Of a stretch of 64,000 nt of DNA, positions 53,521 through 62,500 are shown piece after piece. A program made the position numbers and the translations under genes. Position 1 is the first letter of the stretch. Each line of letters begins with the position of its first letter. Origin of the DNA: Afipia sp049747295. Lineage in GTDB: Bacteria > Pseudomonadota > Alphaproteobacteria > Rhizobiales > Xanthobacteraceae. The notes beneath the pieces are model-generated. The model was not told the origin of the DNA. It ran no database searches and was given only the letters and a program-made list of their open reading frames with translations. The stretch covers positions 124,001-188,000 of the forward strand of contig NZ_JBMHJM010000003.1 in the NCBI RefSeq assembly GCF_049747295.1, read 5' to 3'.

Positions 53521-54444
53521 CTACCTGAAGCCAGGATATGGCGGAGGTGGTGGAGGTGCGGGCGGCCGAGGTGCGGTTACGGCAGCGGGTTGTCGTGCGG
53601 GCCGCTTCTGCTGCTGCGGTGGCGGCGGTGCCGCCGCGGCCGGCTTGGGCGCTTCCTGCGAAGCAACGGTGGCCTGCGGGCTCTTACAGTCGGTCAACCA
53701 GATGTCGTAAATCGGATGCTCGACACCGTGCAGTCCCGGACTGGCTGCAAACATCCAGCCTGAGAAAATCCGCTTCACCTCGCCCTGCAGCGTGATTTCG
53801 TCGACCTCGACAAATGCGTCAGTGTTGGCAGCTTCCGTCGCCGGCCGCGTGTAGCAGGCATCCGTCTTGATGCGCAGTGCACCGAACTGCACGGTCTCGC
53901 CGATATCCGCATCAAACTTGATGATGCGCCCAGTAATCTTGTCGAGCCCCGAAAAAACAGCCTGCTTGTTGACGATCTTCTGCGCTGGCGGCTCGGTGAC
54001 GACTTCGTCCCCCGGCTGGAGGGTCGCAGGTGTCGGAGGCGCGGACGTCGGCGGCGTACCACGCGGCTGACGCTGACCCGGAGGCAATCCCGGCAGCGTG
54101 TTTACAGGCGGATTGTTGGCAACACTGGGTGGAGCTGCCTGCCCAGGGTGTCCCGGTGGCGGCGGCAACGGCTGGCTCTGAACTGAGTCAGGCGGCGGCA
54201 CGCCCCTGCCCGGCGGAGGGGCAGGCTGCGGACGAGTGGGCGTGGGCAAAATACGTCCCTGCTGCGGCAGATCCGGCACGTCCTCTTCGTCGTCTGGAAC
54301 GGGTTCACCCTGAGGAACACCGGCCGGCGGCCGTGGTCGATCCGAAAAAATATTGCCGATCTGCGCGCGAGCGGGAGCCACAAGCGACGTCAGCGAGGCA
54401 GCCATGATGGCCGCGAAGGAAAGTGTGGCGACGGTTCGGATCAT
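53521..54444 (-). CDS. DUF2155 domain secreted protein, Pro-rich
   Basis: 307 residues from ATG 54444; the longer frame from 54522 precedes a clear signal peptide (MIRTVATLSFAAIMAASL, cleavage near APARA). A long proline-rich region (~30-145) leads to the DUF2155 domain (~150-250: NKQAVFSGLDKITGR, FGALRIKTDACYTRP, FSGWMFAASPGL). A second proline/alanine tail ends the protein. Its function is unknown. In related genomes the gene usually sits next to NDUFA12, as here, which suggests a link to the inner-membrane or envelope side of respiration but does not prove it. Confidence 0.87.
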   Translation of the reverse strand: MIRTVATLSFAAIMAASLTSLVAPARAQIGNIFSDRPRPPAGVPQGEPVPDDEEDVPDLPQQGRILPTPTRPQPAPPPGRGVPPPDSVQSQPLPPPPGHPGQAAPPSVANNPPVNTLPGLPPGQRQPRGTPPTSAPPTPATLQPGDEVVTEPPAQKIVNKQAVFSGLDKITGRIIKFDADIGETVQFGALRIKTDACYTRPATEAANTDAFVEVDEITLQGEVKRIFSGWMFAASPGLHGVEHPIYDIWLTDCKSPQATVASQEAPKPAAAAPPPPQQQKRPARQPAAVTAPRPPAPPPPPPYPGFR

Positions 54445-54601
54445 CTGCGCGACTTTGTACTCGGCGAATCGGGCTCGCGCTATTCTACAGCCAATGGTCC
54501 GCGCGCAGAGACCGGTTAACACGTCAATTAAGGCACGGAAAGGGCGTGTAAAATGAGACCGGCGGGCCGCATTTCAGTGACCAATTGAAGAATTAGCCGA
54601 G

Positions 54602-55012
54602 CTACTGACCCGGCGTCCAGGCCTGGTAATCGCCGGTCGCTTTCGGCCGGCGGCCCGTGGCCATGGTCGAACCTGTCGGACGGTAAGCGGCGCTCGTACC
54701 AGTCATGTTCGGACGGTGCGGCTTTTCCCACTCGCGCGGCTTGTAGTCGCTCTCGGTGGGAGGCGTATCCACAGTGTGATGAAGCCACCCATGCCATGTC
54801 GGCGGCACGCGGCTCGCTTCGGCAAGGCCATTGTAAATCACCCAGCGCCGCTCAAAGCCCAGCGTGGGATCGATCTTGCCCCCGCGGGTCCGAAAATAGC
54901 GGTTGCCGCCCTCATCCGTTCCCACGAACTCGCCGAATCGGCGGGTCCAAAGCTGCGTTCCGAAGGTCGAGCCGTTCCACCATGTGAAAAAGCGCAGGAA
55001 AAACAGCTTCAT
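54602..55012 (-). CDS. NDUFA12-family NADH:ubiquinone oxidoreductase subunit
   Basis: An accessory subunit of complex I found in mitochondria and alphaproteobacteria. 136 residues from ATG 55012 (MKLFFLRFFTWWNG); the longer frame to 55132 lacks family character. Typical features are the aromatic start, VGTDEGGNRYF and ERRWVIYNGLAEASRVPPTWHGWLH, given in parts as RRWVIYNG and PPTWHGWLH. It is the first gene of a unit with DUF2155, 157 nt apart. The nuo operon is not in the window. Confidence 0.93.
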   Translation of the reverse strand: MKLFFLRFFTWWNGSTFGTQLWTRRFGEFVGTDEGGNRYFRTRGGKIDPTLGFERRWVIYNGLAEASRVPPTWHGWLHHTVDTPPTESDYKPREWEKPHRPNMTGTSAAYRPTGSTMATGRRPKATGDYQAWTPGQ

Positions 55013-55059
55013 GGGCGAATCCAAGGTAAGCGGGCGATGCCACGCGGTTCGAGGGCTTG

Positions 55060-56313
55060 ATGCCACCGGACGCCCTAATTGTCCAGCACCAACAGCAACT
55101 TGGTACATCACGCGAACCGTCGGCGCAGCCACGCGTTGTGGTTTCTCCCGACATGATCATGGACAGCCGGAAGATGCTCGACGCTATTCGATCCAGCTAC
55201 TTTGAAGCCATGCACGCGTTCACGCTGCTGCCGGACTGGATATCCGCCACGGCGCTGATCGGAGGCAGCGTGCTCATTGCACTCGTCATCTACGCGATCA
55301 TCGTCCACACGCTGCGCAGCACGTTCGGCGTGCGCCATCCTAAAACCCGCGCACTGCTGACACATAGCAAGGGACCATTGCGGCTGGCGTTGATCGTCAT
55401 CGGCTTGTCTTTTGCGGTACGCATCGCGCCGATCAGCGACCGCGCCGCACTCATGTTCGCGAGTGTCCTCAACATCGCCTTCATCGCATTGCTCGGGTGG
55501 AGCGCCCTCACCGCGGCACAGATCGGCTCGCAAGTTTATCTGCGGCGTTATTCTCTCGACGCTGAAGATAACCTGCTCGCCCGCAAACATGTGACGCAGG
55601 TTCGTATCCTCAAACGCGCGACCGATACGCTGATCATCATCATGACCATCGGTGCCGCGCTGATGAGTTTTGACCAGGTCCGCCAGTATGGCGTCAGCCT
55701 GTTTGCATCGGCCGGCGTCGCAGGTCTGGCGATTGGTCTCGCGGCGCGGCCGCTGCTCTCCAATCTGATCGCCGGTGTGCAGATCGCAATCGCGCAACCG
55801 ATCCGGCTCGACGATGTGGTTTTGATCGAGGGCGAATACGGCACCATCGAAGAGATCGCACCGACCTATGTGGTGATCAAATTATGGGATTGGCGAAGAA
55901 TGGTGGTGCCGCTGAGCTACTTCATCGAGAAGCCGTTTCAGAACTGGACACGCGAAACATCCGCCTTGATCGGATCTGTCTTTCTCTATGTGGATTACAC
56001 CGTGCCGGTCGAAAGAGTCCGTCAAAAGCTCATGGAGATCGCGCACGCGTCCACGCTATGGGACGGTCGTGTCGTCGTGCTTCAGGTCAGCGACGCAACC
56101 AAGGACCACACGATTGAACTCCGCGCACTACTAAGCGCTCGCAGCGCGCCGTCCGCATGGGATTTGCGATGCGACGTGCGCGAGAAGCTCATCGCTTATC
56201 TGCAAGAAGAGTATCCCGACGCGCTGCCGCGGATGCGTCAGGAGTTTGTGCCGCATGGGCCACTTCATCACACCGAATTGGCTCCGCAGTCGTTGGTAGC
56301 TGAGAACCGCTGA
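55060..56313 (+). CDS. MscS-family mechanosensitive channel
   Basis: 417 residues from ATG 55060, three nt after a TTG; GAGGG lies 4 nt upstream. ATGs at 55153 and 55159 would remove ~30-33 polar residues and cannot be excluded. It has about four membrane helices; the pore-lining one is FASAGVAGLAIGLAARPLLSN (cited in part: GVAGLAIGLAARPLLSN). A cytoplasmic beta domain follows (DDVVLIEGEYGTIEEIAP, VPLSYFIEKPFQNWTR). It releases solutes on hypo-osmotic shock. It is divergent from NDUFA12 over only ~47 bp. Confidence 0.9.
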   Translation: MPPDALIVQHQQQLGTSREPSAQPRVVVSPDMIMDSRKMLDAIRSSYFEAMHAFTLLPDWISATALIGGSVLIALVIYAIIVHTLRSTFGVRHPKTRALLTHSKGPLRLALIVIGLSFAVRIAPISDRAALMFASVLNIAFIALLGWSALTAAQIGSQVYLRRYSLDAEDNLLARKHVTQVRILKRATDTLIIIMTIGAALMSFDQVRQYGVSLFASAGVAGLAIGLAARPLLSNLIAGVQIAIAQPIRLDDVVLIEGEYGTIEEIAPTYVVIKLWDWRRMVVPLSYFIEKPFQNWTRETSALIGSVFLYVDYTVPVERVRQKLMEIAHASTLWDGRVVVLQVSDATKDHTIELRALLSARSAPSAWDLRCDVREKLIAYLQEEYPDALPRMRQEFVPHGPLHHTELAPQSLVAENR

Positions 56314-56409
56314 CCAGCAATGCGCGTCATCGCAGACACTGTTTGGACGCAATCCGTTCAGCCTGCGTTGGGTTTGTGTCTGTGACGATGGTCGAAACCT
56401 TGAAGGGAT

Positions 56410-56434
56410 GGAACGCCTCGCATGGCCATCCGTT
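56410..56434 (+). promoter_or_regulatory. EcfG-type promoter of the first BA14K-like gene
   Basis: GGAAC (56410-56414), 17 nt, GTT (56432-56434), with C before the GTT, an exact fit to GGAAC-N16-CGTT. It ends ~30 bp before the start codon. Confidence 0.65.
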
Positions 56435-56464
56435 CTTTCAACAGGTTCACCCGGAGTATGAACG

Positions 56465-57178
56465 ATGATCAATCTCAAGGTTCTCGGCGCGGCGGCACTG
56501 CTGGTCGCCGTCCCTGTCCTGACAGCATCCACAGCTGATGCCCGAGGCGGCGGCCGCGGCGGTGGAGGCGGATTCCATGGCGGTGGAGGCTTCCATGGAG
56601 GCGGCGGTGGCTTCCGCGGCGGCATGGGCGGCGGCGGTTTTCGTGGCGGCATGGCAGGCGGAGGTTTCCGCGGCGGCATGACCACCGGAGGTTTCCGCGG
56701 CGCTAGCTTCGCAGCGCGTCCCGGAGGCTTCGCCGGCGGACGAGCTATCGCCGCCGGACCGCGCGTCGGAAACGTTGGCGCTTTCGCCGGCCGCTCAGCG
56801 ATCGCTGGACGCCCAGCTTTCGCCGGCCAACGTTGGGCCGGAGGCGGCAACTGGAATCGTGGAAATTGGAATCGCGGCTACTGGCATAATGGCCGCTGGC
56901 GTAACCGGTACTGGCCCGCATACGGCGTTGCTGCGGGCCTCGCAGCCGGAGCAATCGGCTCGTCCTACTACTATAACGACCCCTACTACGACAGTTATGC
57001 CTATGCCGATGGCTACGGGTACGGGGATGACTATTACGGGAACGACGGCAGCCAGTACGTCGCCGTTGAGCAGGGTGTTGGCGGTGACGCTTCCTACTGT
57101 GCCCAGCGGTATAGGTCCTACGATCCGTCGTCAGGCACCTATCTCGGCTATGACGGGCAACGGCATCCGTGCCCGTAA
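56465..57178 (+). CDS. Secreted Gly-rich protein with BA14K-like C-terminus
   Basis: 237 residues: a signal peptide (to about DARG at 26), a glycine-rich region with repeats of FHGGGG and FRGGM (~27-75), a Trp/Asn-rich segment (NWNRGNWNRGYW), a glycine/alanine stretch that may enter a membrane (~150-165), a tyrosine-rich spacer and a C-terminal BA14K motif with two cysteines (YCAQRYRSYDPSSGTYLGYD, then HPCP). BA14K is named for a Brucella immunoreactive protein with lectin-like properties. The function here is not known; the EcfG-type promoter suggests stress-induced envelope use. Confidence 0.82.
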   Translation: MINLKVLGAAALLVAVPVLTASTADARGGGRGGGGGFHGGGGFHGGGGGFRGGMGGGGFRGGMAGGGFRGGMTTGGFRGASFAARPGGFAGGRAIAAGPRVGNVGAFAGRSAIAGRPAFAGQRWAGGGNWNRGNWNRGYWHNGRWRNRYWPAYGVAAGLAAGAIGSSYYYNDPYYDSYAYADGYGYGDDYYGNDGSQYVAVEQGVGGDASYCAQRYRSYDPSSGTYLGYDGQRHPCP

Positions 57179-57206
57179 TTTGCCCGACGAAATTGACTGT
57201 TAACTT

Positions 57207-57251
57207 CGCTTCTGGGGCAATCGTTCCATTCATGGAACCGCCCCAGAAGCG
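57207..57251. repeat. 45-nt near-perfect hairpin between the two BA14K-like genes
   Basis: CGCTTCTGGGGC (57207-57218) pairs with GCCCCAGAAGCG (57240-57251), and inside it GTTCCAT pairs with ATGGAAC around a 2-nt centre. It lies ~29 nt after the first gene's stop and has no T-tract, so it may protect the 3' end or act as an operator. Confidence 0.75.
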
Positions 57252-57288
57252 CCTGAATTAATGGCAAAATCGGGTTTGGCGCGAAACG

Positions 57289-57313
57289 GGAACCCGTTTG
57301 CATCCCACAAGTT
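57289..57313 (+). promoter_or_regulatory. EcfG-type promoter of the second BA14K-like gene
   Basis: GGAAC (57289-57293), 17 nt, GTT (57311-57313). The -35 sits inside a small palindrome, AACGGG-AA-CCCGTT (57285-57298). The start codon follows ~50 bp downstream. Confidence 0.55.
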
Positions 57314-57361
57314 AAGCCCCGGTGGTTCCGATGGTCGGAGCGGGATTTGGAGTGAAAGAGA

Positions 57362-57817
57362 ATGATGACCTTCAAGAAGGGATGTGCTGTTGCAGCGCTT
57401 GCACTCGCACTTCCGTTGGCTGCGATGTCTTCGGGTAATGCCGCGCCGCTGGCACCGGCTTCAGTGCTTGCAACTTCAGCTGCTGGTACAAACAACAGCA
57501 ATCCATTACTGACGGAAGTCCAGTGGCGTCGCTACGGGTATCGCGGCTATGGGTATCGACGTGGATGGGGCGGCGCCGGTGTCGGCGTTGGCCTTGCAGC
57601 GGGCGCCCTGATCGGTGGCGCGATCGCTGCAGGTGCGGCTAATCCGTATTACGGCCCCGGTTACTACGGACCGGGCTATTACAGCGAACCAGTCGTCGTC
57701 CAGCCTGGCTATGCCGGTGGCGATGCGGTCTCGTACTGTATGCAGCGCTTCAAGTCGTATGATCCCGGTTCTGGGACCTATCTCGGTTACGACGGACTGC
57801 GGCACCCCTGCCCGTAA
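57362..57817 (+). CDS. Secreted BA14K-family protein
   Basis: 151 residues: a signal peptide (to about GNAA, 28), an Arg/Tyr/Gly-rich part (YGYRGYGYRRGWGG), an alanine/glycine hydrophobic segment (~72-93), a Tyr/Pro/Gly spacer and the C-terminal BA14K motif YCMQRFKSYDPGSGTYLGYD...HPCP with two cysteines. The last ~27 residues are almost identical to those of the previous gene, so the two share a module and probably a duplication. Two ATG codons stand in tandem at 57362 and 57365. Confidence 0.83.
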   Translation: MMTFKKGCAVAALALALPLAAMSSGNAAPLAPASVLATSAAGTNNSNPLLTEVQWRRYGYRGYGYRRGWGGAGVGVGLAAGALIGGAIAAGAANPYYGPGYYGPGYYSEPVVVQPGYAGGDAVSYCMQRFKSYDPGSGTYLGYDGLRHPCP

Positions 57818-57849
57818 GCTCTTATTGAAAAGCGGACAGTTAGAATTTC

Positions 57850-57882
57850 AAAGGCGGCACATGCAGATGTGCCGCCTTTTTT
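57850..57882 (+). terminator. Intrinsic terminator of the second BA14K-like gene
   Basis: AAAGGCGGCACAT (57850-57862), loop GCAG, ATGTGCCGCCTTT (57867-57879), then more T. It is a perfect 13-bp stem. Confidence 0.95.
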
Positions 57883-57906
57883 GATGTCCAATAAAAACTT
57901 TCTCAG

Positions 57907-58842
57907 TTACGAACGCGACGCGAGCATCACGCCGGCAACCGTCAATCCCAGCGCGGCCACCTGAACGACGCCGAGCGGCTCACCTAAACTGACGGCTGAA
58001 GCCACGACGCCAATCACCGGAATCAGAAGCGTTCCGATGGCCGCAACCGATGCCGGCAATCGCTGAAGCGCGCCGAACCAACACGCGAACCCAATGCAAA
58101 CCTGAACGATGGTTGAATAAGCAAACAGCGACCATCCGAGCGTAGACAAGTGCGCGAACTGCGGGTGCTCGAAAAGAAGCCCGTATAAGGCAATCGGGAC
58201 GCACCCGATCGCGATCTGCCATACCGCTGCTGTCAGTTGCGGCAGTTGGAGCGGTTTACGTTTGGCCAGCACCGTTCCCAGGGCAAATGACAGTGCAGCC
58301 GACAGCGCCAGCACGATGCCGGGCATCTTGGCTTGGTTCGCTGCAATTCCGTCGCCGCCGAGCAGGATGACCAATCCCGCCAGCGCCATGATCATCGAGA
58401 TCACGCGCCGGACCGACGGACGTTCGCCGAGGATTGGCCACGCCAATGCCGCCGCCAGGACCGGCATCATGGCCCCAAGGATGGCCGTCTCACTTGCCGG
58501 CAGATACACCAGCGCCAGGCCGATTAGCGCCATCCAGCCTGTCACGGTCAGGACCGAGTACAGCACCAGCCGAGGCAACTGCCCCAACGGTACGCGAAGC
58601 GACTGCCCTTTCGCCAAGACCACAACCGCAAGCAACACGGCACCCAGGGCACCGGGCGCCCCACGCATGGTCAGCGGCGGCAGTTCAGTGAGGAGATGCT
58701 TTCCGACGGGCCAGTTGATGCCCCAACTGAGGGCCGTGACGAGCAGCATCAGATACCCGGCCGAGCGAGAGCCATGGCCCGGCGGGATTGGCTTCACCGT
58801 TAGCGGCTCGGTCAAGACGTCTTGAGGCGTGCGCGTGTCCAC
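57907..58842 (-). CDS. EamA/DMT-family membrane transporter
   Basis: 311 residues if it starts at GTG 58842, which has AAGGA upstream; a frame from 58977 (also GTG) adds 45 residues without membrane character. About ten membrane helices in two EamA repeats; PVGKHLL follows the first helix and LGERPSVRRVISM and LGEPLGVVQ end each repeat. The family exports amino acids or other metabolites; the substrate is unknown. It is convergent with the BA14K-like gene and divergent from nrdJ. Confidence 0.87.
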   Translation of the reverse strand: MDTRTPQDVLTEPLTVKPIPPGHGSRSAGYLMLLVTALSWGINWPVGKHLLTELPPLTMRGAPGALGAVLLAVVVLAKGQSLRVPLGQLPRLVLYSVLTVTGWMALIGLALVYLPASETAILGAMMPVLAAALAWPILGERPSVRRVISMIMALAGLVILLGGDGIAANQAKMPGIVLALSAALSFALGTVLAKRKPLQLPQLTAAVWQIAIGCVPIALYGLLFEHPQFAHLSTLGWSLFAYSTIVQVCIGFACWFGALQRLPASVAAIGTLLIPVIGVVASAVSLGEPLGVVQVAALGLTVAGVMLASRS

Positions 58843-59131
58843 GGATCCGTCCTTCGATTCGTCCACCCATGTGGAAGATGGGGAGAAAGACCACGCGGCA
58901 CGCTCATGATCCACCCGAAACCGGCGTTTTCCGCGCATACCGATCAGGCATTTTCGGAGACCCACCGGCGGCGGCACAAGAACTCACAGATACTTGCGAA
59001 TTCGGCTTCCGAATCCACAGGGACTCGCTGATACTTCTCGCGCTGCGAACCGCTCCGGCGATGCATTTTTCCGCTGGTATTCCACGCTTTCCACCATATT
59101 TAGTCTTTGATTCAGGATTTGATACTAATCC

Positions 59132-59160
59132 TTGACGTGCCTGACGGAGTCGGCCTAGCT
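59132..59160 (+). promoter_or_regulatory. Candidate promoter of the nrdJ leader
   Basis: -35 TTGACG (59132-59137), 17-nt spacer, -10 CTAGCT (59155-59160). Transcription from here would give a ~350-nt leader before nrdJ. The -10 box is only a fair match. Confidence 0.4.
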
Positions 59161-59162
59161 TT

Positions 59163-59515
59163 GGGACTGTTCGGCGCGGGAGTTTGCAGTCCCGCCGGGC
59201 ACCTCCCTGAAAGGGTCCAAGAAGACATCTCCGTCGCGCCGTTAGGCCACGGACAGAGGAATTGTCTGCTCTTTTGGGACCCGCCGCAGAAAAGCGAAAC
59301 CGCGTTCAAGCGCGGAATGAAAAGGCGGGTTTGGGGCGTCGGAGCGAACGGGGTCTGGGAAGTTTCCCGGGGGGACCCTGTGATGCTCCAGCAGAGTTAA
59401 CAGGCCGGAGCATCGGTTGATGTGAACGGCGAATGGCGAACCAACGGGTTCGCAAATTGAAATCTCCGGCGCTACCGTTGCGGACGGTCGCGCCTGGCAA
59501 CGACGGGGCACTACG
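59163..59515 (+). promoter_or_regulatory. Structured 5' leader of nrdJ, class unknown
   Basis: The stretch before nrdJ contains many perfect helices: GCGGGA/TCCCGC (59176-59195); GGGTCC/GGACCC (59213-59218 with 59277-59282), with nested AGACA/TGTCT, CCGT/ACGG and GCC/GGC; CCCGCC/GGCGGG (59280-59329) with CCGCG/CGCGG inside; GGGTC/GACCC (59351-59378) around GGGA/TCCC; and GATGCTCC/GGAGCATC (59382-59414). The second and third compete for 59280-59282. I found neither the conserved B12 box nor the cobalamin aptamer core. A control element of RNR synthesis, or an independent small RNA, is likely. Confidence 0.55.
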
Positions 59516-62500
59516 ATGCGAATTGAACGCCGCTACACCAAGGACGGTCAGTCACCTTACGCCGAGATCGAATTCCGGCTGACGACCAGTGAGATTCGCA
59601 ATCCCGATGGCTCGGTGGTGTTCCGCCTTGAGAACGTCGAGGTTCCGGAATTCTGGTCGCAGGTCGCGTCCGACGTCTTGGCGCAGAAGTATTTCCGCAA
59701 GGCCGGCGTCGCTGCACGGCTGAAGAAGGTCGAGGAAGAGACCGTTCCGTCCTGGCTGTGGCGCTCGGTCCCGGATACCGAGGCACTCGACGCCCTGCCC
59801 GAGGCTGAGCGCTTCGGCAGCGAACTCTCGTCCAAGCAGGTCTTCGATCGCCTGGCCGGTTGCTGGACCTATTGGGGCTGGAAGGGCGGCTACTTCACCT
59901 CGGAAGACAACGCACGCGCCTTCTACGACGAGCTGCGCTTCATGCTCGCAAAGCAGATGGTCGCGCCAAATTCGCCGCAATGGTTCAACACCGGTCTGCA
60001 CTGGGCCTATGGCGTCGACGGTCCGGGCCAGGGCCACTTCTACGTGGACTGGAAGACCGGCAAACTGACCAAGTCCAAATCCGCCTATGAGCATCCGCAG
60101 CCGCATGCCTGCTTCATCCAGGGCATCGAGGACGATCTCGTCAACGAAGGCGGCATCATGGATCTGTGGGTGCGTGAAGCGCGCCTGTTCAAATACGGCT
60201 CCGGCACCGGCTCCAACTTCTCGCGCCTGCGCGGCGAAGGCGAAAAGCTGTCCGGCGGCGGCCGTTCGTCCGGCCTGATGTCGTTCCTCAAGATCGGTGA
60301 TCGCGCAGCCGGCGCCATCAAGAGCGGCGGCACCACCCGCCGCGCCGCCAAGATGGTCGTGGTCGATGCGGATCACCCGGACATCGAAACCTATATCGAC
60401 TGGAAGGTTCGCGAGGAGCAGAAGGTTGCGGCCCTCGTCACCGGCTCCAAGGTTAACCAGAAGCACCTCAAGGCCATTCTGAAGGCCTGCGTGAACTGCG
60501 AAGGCCCGGGTGAAGATTGCTTCGATCCGGAGAAGAACCCTGCCCTGCGCCGCGAGATCAAGCTCGCGCGCCGTGCGCTCGTTACCGACAACATGATCAA
60601 GCGCGTGATCCAATTCGCCAAGCAGGGCTACACGGACATCGCGTTCGACACCTACGACACCGACTGGGATTCGGAAGCCTACCTCACCGTCTCCGGCCAG
60701 AACTCCAACAATTCGGTCTCGCTGAAGGATGACTTCCTGCGCGCGGTGGAAACCGACGGCGACTGGAATCTGATCGGCCGCGTCAACAAGAAGATCACCA
60801 AGACGCTGAAGGCCCGCGACCTGTGGGAGAAGATTGGCTACGCCGCATGGGCCTCCGCCGATCCCGGCCTGCACTTCAACACCACCATGAACGACTGGCA
60901 CACCTGTAAGGCGTCCGGCGACATCCGCGCCTCCAATCCGTGCTCGGAGTACATGTTCCTGGACGATACCGCGTGCAACCTCGCCTCGGCCAACCTGCTG
61001 ACGTTCTACGATACCCAGACCCGCCGTTTCGACGTCGAGGCTTACGAGCATCTGTGCCGGCTCTGGACCGTCGTGCTCGAAATCTCGGTGATGATGGCGC
61101 AGTTCCCATCCAAGGCGATCGCTGAACTCTCCTATGAATTCCGCACGCTGGGCCTCGGCTACGCCAATATCGGCGGCCTGCTGATGACCATGGGTCTGTC
61201 ATACGACTCCAAGGAAGGCCGTGCGCTGTGCGGCGCGCTGACCGCGGTCATGACCGGCGTGGCCTACGCCACCTCGGCTGAGATGGCCTCGGAGCTCGGC
61301 ACCTTCCCCAGCTACAAGAAGAATGCAGCGCACATGCTGCGCGTCATCCGCAATCATCGTCGTGCCGCGCATGCCAATGCCTCGGGGTACGAAGCCCTCG
61401 CCGTCAATCCGGTGCCGCTTGATCACGCAAGTTGCCCGCAGGCCGATATCGTGACCCATGCCAAGGCCGCCTGGGACAAGGCCCTCGAACTCGGCGAACA
61501 GCACGGCTATCGCAACGCGCAGACGACTGTGGTCGCGCCGACCGGCACCATCGGTCTGGTGATGGATTGCGACACCACAGGCATCGAGCCTGACTTCGCG
61601 CTGGTGAAGTTCAAGAAGCTTGCAGGCGGCGGCTACTGGAAGATCATCAACCGCGCTGTTCCGGAAGCGCTCCGCGCGCTCGGCTATCCTGAAAGCGAGA
61701 TCGCCGAGATCGAGGCTTATGCTGTCGGTCACGGCTCGCTGTCGAATGCCCCCGGCATCAACAACTCGACGCTCAGGGCAAAAGGCTTCACCGATGAAGC
61801 CCTCGCCAAGATCGAGAAGGCACTGCCGACCGCGTTCGACATCAAGTTCGCTTTCAACAAGTGGACGCTTGGCGAAGACTTCATCCGCGACGCGCTCGGC
61901 ATCGCCCCCGACGTCAGCAATGCGCCGGGCTTCGATCTGCTCGCCACCCTCGGATTCTCCAAGCGTGACATCGAAGCCGCGAACGTCCACATCTGCGGCG
62001 CGATGACCGTGGAAGGCGCACCTCACCTGAAAGCCGAGCACTATCCGGTGTTCGACTGCGCCAACCCCTGCGGCAAGATCGGCAAGCGCTATTTGTCGGT
62101 CGAGAGCCACATCCGCATGATGGCGGCATCGCAGCCCTTCATCTCGGGCGCGATCTCGAAAACCATCAACATGCCGAACGACGCGACGGTGGAGGACTGC
62201 AAGTCAGCCTACCTGCTGTCATGGAAGCTCGCGCTGAAAGCCAACGCGCTCTACCGCGACGGCTCGAAGCTCTCGCAACCGCTCAATGCCCAGCTCATCT
62301 CGGATGACGATGAAGAGGACGATGCGGTCGAGGCGTTGTACGACAAGCCGATGGCGGCGCGCACCACGCAAATCGCGGAGAAGATCGTCGAGAAAATCGT
62401 CGAGCGCGTCACGGTGATCCGTGAGCGCGAGAAGATGCCGGATCGCCGCAAGGGCTATACCCAGAAGGCTGTGGTCGGCGGACATAAGGTCTACCTGCGC

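Noticed and set aside
58978..59340. 6S RNA, RNase P RNA, SRP RNA or tmRNA in the nrdJ upstream region
   Set aside because: None of the conserved sequence blocks of those RNAs was recognised.
59130..59515. Cobalamin riboswitch upstream of nrdJ
   Set aside because: The position invites this call, but the B12 box and the conserved aptamer core were not found. It is reported as a structured leader of unknown class.
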